From an uncultured Clostridia bacterium (GTDB lineage Bacteria; Bacillota; Clostridia; Oscillospirales; Ruminococcaceae): a stretch of DNA of 11,285 bases. The position numbers and the translations under genes were made by a program. Positions within the stretch are counted from its first letter, which is position 1, and the number at the start of each line of letters is the position of its first letter. The stretch spans positions 1-11,285 of the forward strand of contig CALCSA010000474.1 in NCBI GenBank assembly GCA_937894185.1. The letters run 5' to 3'. Below, one piece after another: positions 7,318 through 11,285 of this stretch. Below the pieces are notes generated by a model. It was not told the origin of the DNA. It saw only the letters and a list, made by a program, of their open reading frames with translations, and made no database searches.

Positions 7318-8196
7318 CTACAGCGGCAGCTTGTAGAAGCCCCCGGCCTCGCAGGTGACCAGAAGCTTTGCCTTGGGGGCAACGGACTGAAACTGGCTGC
7401 GGTGGAGGGCGGCCACCGTCTCATCGGCGGAAACTACAACGGTATGGGGGTGAAGGCTCCCAATGGTTTGGGGGGTGAAGTAGACCCGGCCCTTGTCGTT
7501 GCGGCCGTGGTGGGAGAGCTTGATCATTCCCACCTGCCGGATGCCATGGCGGCGGCAGCTTTCGGCGACGTGAAGGTCCAGCCCGTCGCCGCAGAGGAGG
7601 AGCAGAGCCTCATCGCCCTGTTCCAGCAGCCAGAGGGAGCTGTCCCCGTTGATGGCTTCCCGGCCTTCGTCGGCGATGGCCTGCGCATCCTCGGCGGGCG
7701 CTTCCAGAATCCCTTGGTAAGCGCTCCAAACCGGGGAAACCCTGCCCGGTTGGGGAAAGAGGCAGGTCAGGGTGTACGCTCCAAAGACGTACCGCTCCGG
7801 CCCGGTAAAGGGATAAGCCGTGTAAAGGCGGCAGGTTTCCTCCAAACGGTGGTAGAGAGCGTTGTAGACCCTTAAATTAGCGACCTGCCTTTGACTGTAC
7901 AGAGCATCCAGCTGTTCCGCAGACAGGGGGATGGGGGGATAGGGAAGCACCGCCTCTCTGATCGGAAACGTTTGCGATACTTCCGGTAAAAACCCCAGAT
8001 GGTCCTGATGAATGTGGGTTAAAATCATCAAATCGATTTGGGATACCCCCAGCTCCTTTAAGAAGCAGGGGAGGGGGTTGCGGGGATCTCTTCTGGTTCC
8101 CCCGTCCACCACCACGGTGGCCACCTTTTTCCCCGAAGTCAGACGAAGCACCAGACAATCAGCCTTTCCTGCGTTTAAGGCGTAAAACCAGCTCAT
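7318..8196 (-). CDS. MBL-fold metallohydrolase, ComEC/Rec2-domain-like, stand-alone
   Basis: A soluble 292-residue protein with no signal peptide or membrane segment. The early VVVDGG (28-33) is followed by the metal-binding LTHIHQDHLG (His61, His63, Asp65, His66), the core HxHxDH motif. INGDSSLWLLEQGDEALLLLCGDG begins near residue 182, with an Asp at 204 in CGDG. KLSHHGRNDKG follows (His229, His230). The N..SL.L......L..GD followed by K.SHHG pattern is that of the ComEC/Rec2-type MBL domain, here without the competence membrane parts. The start is ATG at 8196 on the minus strand, preceded by a GGAGGGG Shine-Dalgarno. The frame is open up to 8403 but would run through the promoter. Probably a phosphodiesterase or nuclease-like hydrolase; the substrate is unknown. 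It is transcribed alone from the promoter at 8222-8250 and is divergent from the TIM-barrel gene. Confidence 0.8.
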   Translation of the reverse strand: MSWFYALNAGKADCLVLRLTSGKKVATVVVDGGTRRDPRNPLPCFLKELGVSQIDLMILTHIHQDHLGFLPEVSQTFPIREAVLPYPPIPLSAEQLDALYSQRQVANLRVYNALYHRLEETCRLYTAYPFTGPERYVFGAYTLTCLFPQPGRVSPVWSAYQGILEAPAEDAQAIADEGREAINGDSSLWLLEQGDEALLLLCGDGLDLHVAESCRRHGIRQVGMIKLSHHGRNDKGRVYFTPQTIGSLHPHTVVVSADETVAALHRSQFQSVAPKAKLLVTCEAGGFYKLPL

Positions 8197-8221
8197 GGGA
8201 AGCCCCTCCCTTCCTGCCTGT

Positions 8222-8250
8222 ATTATAGGATTCCCAAGGAGGCAAGTCAA
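8222..8250 (-). promoter_or_regulatory. Sigma-A promoter of the MBL-fold gene
   Basis: On the minus strand TTGACT (8250-8245) and TATAAT (8227-8222) are 17 bases apart, almost the perfect consensus. The start of transcription would be near 8215, about 19 bases before the start codon, leaving just enough room for the Shine-Dalgarno. Confidence 0.82.
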
Positions 8251-8253
8251 CTG

Positions 8254-8264
8254 CCGTTTGACGG
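8254..8264. promoter_or_regulatory. Small inverted repeat between the divergent promoters, possible operator
   Basis: CCGT-TTG-ACGG forms an 11-base dyad in the 24-base gap between the two -35 boxes. Its place, flanked by both promoters, would suit a shared regulator. It is short enough to be chance and no regulator gene is adjacent. Confidence 0.25.
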
Positions 8265-8274
8265 AAACCCTGCA

Positions 8275-8303
8275 TTGACAACCCCTGTACAATCCCGTAT
8301 AAT
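8275..8303 (+). promoter_or_regulatory. Perfect-consensus sigma-A promoter of the TIM-barrel gene
   Basis: TTGACA (8275-8280) and TATAAT (8298-8303) are exactly 17 bases apart, matching the consensus at all 12 positions. Transcription would start near 8310, giving a leader of about 35 bases. A perfect AAACGTTT palindrome (8322-8329) sits just downstream of the start site, where a LacI-type repressor could block transcription. Confidence 0.88.
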
Positions 8304-8345
8304 AAAAGAAACTGTTAACACAAACGTTTACGGAGATGATGAGAA

Positions 8346-9251
8346 ATGGGTGCTCTGATCGGCATGAACTTTCCGGCGGCGGCAAAGGCGGAGCAGTTGC
8401 CACAGGTGCTGCAAGCGGTGGTAGAAAACGGCTTTGACGCGCTGGAGCTCAATCTAGGAACCTTTCCCCTGATTGTAGGCGGCCAGATTCAGCCTGACTA
8501 TCTGGCTTATTTTCAGGAGCATTTCTCCCGCTTTCCCTTGGCCTATACGGGGCATATGATGTATGATCTCAACTTCCGCACCCGGCGCAACCGGGAAAGG
8601 CAGCTGGAAATCCTAATGGCTTCCATCGATGTTTGCGCCCGGCTTGGAATGCGGGTTCTGACGGTGCATTACGAGGAGCGCTCTCCCCGGGAAGAGGAGG
8701 AAGCCCTGTTTCTGGAAAGCCAGCGGCTGGCAGCCCGCCACGCCCAACAGCAGGGGGTGACGGTCTGCCTGGAGAACATTGAGGTGGAGCGTTACGAGCA
8801 TGCTCTGGCCATGGTCAAAGCGGTGGATCATCCCAGCTATCGCATGAATTTGGATTTGGGGCATCTCTATCTTTCCACCCGGTATTTTGGCGGGGATTTT
8901 CTCACCGGGGTGAGGGAGTGCGCTCCCTATCTGGGCCATCTCCACGTCAACGACAATATGGGCCGCTTTGATTCCCAGCGGCTGGAGGACTTTTTCGTCT
9001 ACCGCAACTCCTCTCCCACTCTGCGCATTGCGTTGGGTCAGGGGGACGTGCATCTGCCGCCTTTTTGGGGAAAGGTTCCACTGGCAGAGGCCTTTGAAAT
9101 CATTGCCGCCAGCGGGTATCGGGGGGTGTTCCTCTGCGAATACGACAACGGGCGGTACGTGCCCTTTCACCGTCAGATTCAGCAGCGGGTGCGTAAAGAA
9201 GTGGAGGCGGCCATGGCCTGCTGCGGCCGGGCGGAGCCTCTGGAAGTTTGA
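8346..9251 (+). CDS. TIM-barrel sugar phosphate isomerase/epimerase or AP-endonuclease-2 family protein
   Basis: A cytoplasmic 301-residue protein of the xylose-isomerase-like/AP endonuclease 2 superfamily. Candidate metal ligands appear in barrel order: His70 (YTGHMM), His108 (LTVHYE), Glu143 (CLENIE), Asp170 and His173 (NLDLGHL), His200 (GHLHVND), Asp234 and His236 (GQGDVHLPPFW) and Glu265 (LCEYD). Sugar isomerases and epimerases of this superfamily use Glu, Asp, His and Glu equivalents of part of this set. The complete set resembles endonuclease IV, but the LDLGHL and GHLHVND contexts fit the sugar isomerases better. ATG 8346 is chosen with GGAG at 8332-8335. Two ATGs just upstream (8336, 8339) are in another frame. 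It has its own promoter and appears monocistronic, divergent from the MBL-fold gene. The exact substrate is unknown. Confidence 0.8.
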   Translation: MGALIGMNFPAAAKAEQLPQVLQAVVENGFDALELNLGTFPLIVGGQIQPDYLAYFQEHFSRFPLAYTGHMMYDLNFRTRRNRERQLEILMASIDVCARLGMRVLTVHYEERSPREEEEALFLESQRLAARHAQQQGVTVCLENIEVERYEHALAMVKAVDHPSYRMNLDLGHLYLSTRYFGGDFLTGVRECAPYLGHLHVNDNMGRFDSQRLEDFFVYRNSSPTLRIALGQGDVHLPPFWGKVPLAEAFEIIAASGYRGVFLCEYDNGRYVPFHRQIQQRVRKEVEAAMACCGRAEPLEV

Positions 9252-9350
9252 CCGCAGCAAATCAAGAAGATATTCCCACTCTCCCGCCATCCTTAAAAAT
9301 GAAGAAACCCTGAATAATTGGCTCAAGGCTTCCCTTGGGCCCCTGATTCG

Positions 9351-9359
9351 TGGTATAAT
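9351..9359 (+). promoter_or_regulatory. Extended -10 promoter upstream of the DUF1934-argS pair
   Basis: TGGTATAAT gives a TGn extension plus a perfect TATAAT at 9354-9359. No good -35 box lies 16-18 bases upstream, as expected for an extended -10 promoter. A second TATAAT occurs at 9374-9379 without a matching -35. Start of transcription would be near 9366, making a leader of about 220 bases. Confidence 0.6.
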
Positions 9360-9380
9360 AACCGCAAAGTGTCTATAATG

Positions 9381-9576
9381 CGTTCATTTATAAGGCCCAC
9401 CCCATAGTCGATGGCCAATGATATAGTCTCTGGGCCCATGGTATCACAGCCGAAAGACCGGGGTAGCGCCATATTTGGGTACCCCCGGGAAGCTTGCGTT
9501 CAACCGGGACTGCCGCTGCTCATGGGCGGCATCATTAAAATAAAAGAACTAAAGATGCGCCCACTGCTTGGGCGCA
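9381..9576 (+). promoter_or_regulatory. Long structured leader, or unrecognised small RNA, before the DUF1934-argS genes
   Basis: This non-coding stretch has many inverted repeats. The 9458-9465 arm (CCGGGGTA) pairs with 9480-9488. CCCGG at 9484-9488 can instead pair with CCGGG at 9504-9508. GCCCATG (9434-9440) pairs with CATGGGC (9521-9527), which competes with TGCCGC/GCGGCA (9511-9516 with 9526-9531). A perfect 8-bp hairpin at 9556-9576 ends against the Shine-Dalgarno. I could not match it to a riboswitch, T-box, SRP RNA, RNase P or tmRNA signature. 6S RNA cannot be judged by eye. The inverted repeats are certain; function is inference. Confidence 0.4.
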
Positions 9577-9589
9577 AGGGGATAACGGT

Positions 9590-10012
9590 ATGAAAAAGGA
9601 TGTGCTGATTAGCATCAAAGGGGTTTACAACAGCGAGGACGATCAGGATGTCATCGAGCTGTTTACCACTGGACAGTATTATAAGAAAAACGGCTGCTAC
9701 TACATCAGCTACGAGGAAAGCGAAGCCACCGGGTTCGAGGGCTCCCGCACCACTCTGAAAGTGGAAAAAGAGGACATGGTGACGTTGGAGCGCTCTGGAA
9801 CCGCAAACTCCCAGCTGATTGTCCAGCGGGGAGTTCGCCACCAATGCTATTACGATGTGGGCTACGGCGATTTGATGGTGGGGGTACTGGGCAACCGCAT
9901 CAAATCCAACCTCACCGATGCAGGGGGCAATTTGGAATTCAAGTACTCCCTGGACATCAACTCCATGTATTCCAGCGAGAACGAAATGTACATCAGCATC
10001 CGGGAAAGCTAA
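9590..10012 (+). CDS. ywiB: DUF1934 family protein (YwiB-like beta-barrel)
   Basis: A 140-residue cytoplasmic protein of the DUF1934 family, predicted calycin-like beta-barrel, of unknown function. Alternating hydrophobic and charged strands run through it, starting with VLISIKGVY and ending with the family-typical LEFKYSLDINSMYSSENEMYISI. In B. subtilis the relative YwiB lies immediately before argS, as here, which supports the assignment. The start ATG 9590 is preceded by AAGGGG (9576-9581) with an 8-base spacer. The Shine-Dalgarno directly follows the 3' arm of a perfect 8-bp hairpin, so its accessibility may depend on that structure. argS begins 51 bases after its stop, so they probably share one transcript. 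The symbol is by homology and position. Confidence 0.82.
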   Translation: MKKDVLISIKGVYNSEDDQDVIELFTTGQYYKKNGCYYISYEESEATGFEGSRTTLKVEKEDMVTLERSGTANSQLIVQRGVRHQCYYDVGYGDLMVGVLGNRIKSNLTDAGGNLEFKYSLDINSMYSSENEMYISIRES

Positions 10013-10063
10013 GGGCTGAACCGCTGCTTTTAACTTGCAACAAACAGAGGAGAGAAAACACAC

Positions 10064-11285
10064 ATGACGTCGAACAATCCGGTCCGGGATGCCGCAGCTC
10101 AGGTGCGGGAAATGATTCTTGCCGCTCTGGAAGCCGCCATCAAGGCGCAGGAGCTGCCCGAGGCGGAAATCCCGGCTTTTGCGGTGGAAATTCCCGCCGA
10201 CACCTCCCACGGAGACTTTGCCTCCAATATTGCCATGGCGGGAGCCCGGGCGTTCCGCTGCGCTCCCCCCAAAATTGCCGCGGCTATTTTAAATCATCTT
10301 GATTTTAACCATACTTGGTTTACCCGGGCCGAAAGCGCCGGCCCCGGTTTCCTCAACTTCTTCCTCAAGCCCCAGTGGTTTGCCGCTGTGGTGGAGTCCG
10401 TCGACACATTGGGAGAAGCCTTTGGCCGCACCGAAACCGGAGGCGGCAAAAAAGTGATGGTGGAGTTTGTTTCCGCCAACCCCACCGGCCCCATGCACAT
10501 GGGCAACGCCAGAGGAGGCGCCATCGGCGACGCTCTGTCCGCCGCTTTGGACGCCGCCGGCTACGATGTCGCCCGGGAATTCTACATCAACGATGCCGGC
10601 AATCAGATCGAAAAGTTTGCCATTTCCCTCAACGTCCGCTACCTTCAGCAGTATGAAGGGGAAGAAGCCCATCCCTTCCCCGAGGACGGCTATCAGGGGG
10701 AGGACATCAAGGACCGGGTGAAGGAGTTCGCCGCCATCCACGGAGACAAGTTCCTCCACACCTCCGAGGAGGAACGCAAGCAGGCACTGGTGGATTACGC
10801 CCTGCCCAAGAACATCCAAGCCATGAAGGACGATCTTTCCCACTACCGCATCCGTTACGACCGCTGGTTTCAAGAATCCTCCCTGTACGAGAAGGGGCTG
10901 GTGGACAAGGTGGTGGGGATTCTATCTGACAAGGGGCTGACCTACGAAAAGGAAGGGGCCCTGTGGTACCGGGCCTCGGAGTTCGGGGCGGAAAAGGACG
11001 AGGTGCTGATCCGCGGCAACGGCAACGCCACCTATTTTGCCGCCGATATTGCCTACCACTACGACAAATTTGCCCTGCGGGGCTTTGAGACCGTCATCGA
11101 TGTGTGGGGAGCCGACCATCACGGCCATGTGGCCCGGCTGAAAGGCGCCATGGACGCCGCCGGCCTTAGTGGCGATAAACTGGATATTGTGCTGATGCAG
11201 CTGGTACGGCTGATGAAGGACGGGGAGCCTTACCGGATGAGCAAGCGCAGCGGCCGCTCGGTGACTCTGCGGGATCTTCTGGACG
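10064..11285 (+). CDS. argS: Arginine--tRNA ligase (3' truncated by the window edge)
   Basis: Class I aminoacyl-tRNA synthetase that charges tRNA-Arg with arginine using ATP. About 407 residues are visible of an expected ~560. The N-terminal Add-1-like domain contains DTSHGDFASNIAM (46-58) and GPGFLNFFL (93-101). The catalytic Rossmann domain starts with VEFVSANPTGPMHMGNARGG (133-152); HMGN (145-148) stands for the HIGH motif, as in other clostridial-type enzymes. YINDAGNQIEKF (174-185) and the GADHHGHVARLKGAM segment (349-363) are family hallmarks. RMSKRSG (391-397) is the KMSK equivalent. The anticodon-binding DALR domain lies beyond the window. The start ATG 10064 has GAGGAG (10047-10052) at an 11-base spacing. 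It lies 51 bases after the DUF1934 gene, in the same direction. Confidence 0.95.
   Translation, partial: MTSNNPVRDAAAQVREMILAALEAAIKAQELPEAEIPAFAVEIPADTSHGDFASNIAMAGARAFRCAPPKIAAAILNHLDFNHTWFTRAESAGPGFLNFFLKPQWFAAVVESVDTLGEAFGRTETGGGKKVMVEFVSANPTGPMHMGNARGGAIGDALSAALDAAGYDVAREFYINDAGNQIEKFAISLNVRYLQQYEGEEAHPFPEDGYQGEDIKDRVKEFAAIHGDKFLHTSEEERKQALVDYALPKNIQAMKDDLSHYRIRYDRWFQESSLYEKGLVDKVVGILSDKGLTYEKEGALWYRASEFGAEKDEVLIRGNGNATYFAADIAYHYDKFALRGFETVIDVWGADHHGHVARLKGAMDAAGLSGDKLDIVLMQLVRLMKDGEPYRMSKRSGRSVTLRDLLD

Noticed and set aside
6258..7424. A 388-codon histidine- and glycine-rich minus-strand frame
   Set aside because: It is antisense to the NSS transporter gene, whose codon pattern produces the odd composition. 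It would also run across the terminator hairpin.
8197..8403. Upstream extension of the MBL-fold gene to base 8403
   Set aside because: The extension covers the divergent promoters and the start of the TIM-barrel gene. The internal ATG at 8196 has a good Shine-Dalgarno and matches the start of the domain.
9477..9510. T-box-like GGGTACC followed by paired G/C-rich arms, as might precede argS
   Set aside because: The conserved T-box core (AGGGTGGNACCGCG) is absent and no specifier-stem motifs were seen upstream.
9495..9510. tRNA-like GTTCAACC resembling a T-loop
   Set aside because: The flanking bases do not form the T-arm, and no acceptor or anticodon arms can be built around it.
9411..9593. 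A 60-codon frame whose stop overlaps the DUF1934 start
   Set aside because: No ribosome-binding site precedes its ATG and the product has no recognisable features. The stretch reads better as a structured leader, though the ATGA overlap means a leader peptide cannot be fully excluded.

Overview
The window looks like chromosomal DNA from a moderately high-GC Clostridia (Firmicutes) bacterium, perhaps Oscillospiraceae/Ruminococcaceae-like. This rests on purine-rich Shine-Dalgarno sites, textbook sigma-A promoters, an 11-helix NSS transporter, and a ywiB-like (DUF1934) gene directly before argS, the order also known from Bacillus subtilis. The taxonomic call is an inference from gene content; no rRNA marker is present.

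Layout. (1) 1-5523, plus strand: the 3' part of a surface-polysaccharide operon. It begins inside a glycosyltransferase family 2 gene that carries a C-terminal methyltransferase-like domain. Five tightly packed genes follow: rfbF (glucose-1-phosphate cytidylyltransferase), rfbG (CDP-glucose 4,6-dehydratase), rfbH (PMP/[2Fe-2S] 3-dehydrase), an RmlC-type cupin epimerase and an SDR-family reductase. (2) 5524-5810: a non-coding gap with weak hairpins and a sigma-A promoter. (3) 5811-7208, plus: a sodium-coupled NSS amino-acid-type transporter. (4) 7318-8196, minus: a ComEC-like metallo-beta-lactamase-fold hydrolase, convergent with the transporter, with a terminator hairpin between them. (5) 8346-9251, plus: a TIM-barrel sugar isomerase/AP-endonuclease-2 family protein, divergent from the hydrolase. 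The two near-consensus promoters lie back to back. (6) 9252-9589: a non-coding stretch with an extended -10 promoter and a leader rich in competing inverted repeats. (7) 9590 to the end, plus: DUF1934 (YwiB-like) and then argS, cut by the window edge.

How the genes fit together. The five-gene cassette follows the order of the chemistry: Glc-1-P to CDP-glucose, to CDP-4-keto-6-deoxyglucose, to the C3-deoxygenated intermediate, then C5 epimerisation and 4-keto reduction. This is the logic of the Yersinia ascarylose pathway (ddhA-B-C, ascE, ascF). The predicted product is a CDP-3,6-dideoxy-L-hexose, ascarylose-like or its C4 epimer, presumably transferred to a cell-surface glycan by the upstream glycosyltransferase. 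The dedicated electron donor for RfbH (DdhD/RfbI, 'E3') is not in the window. The remaining genes look like unrelated housekeeping or accessory functions.
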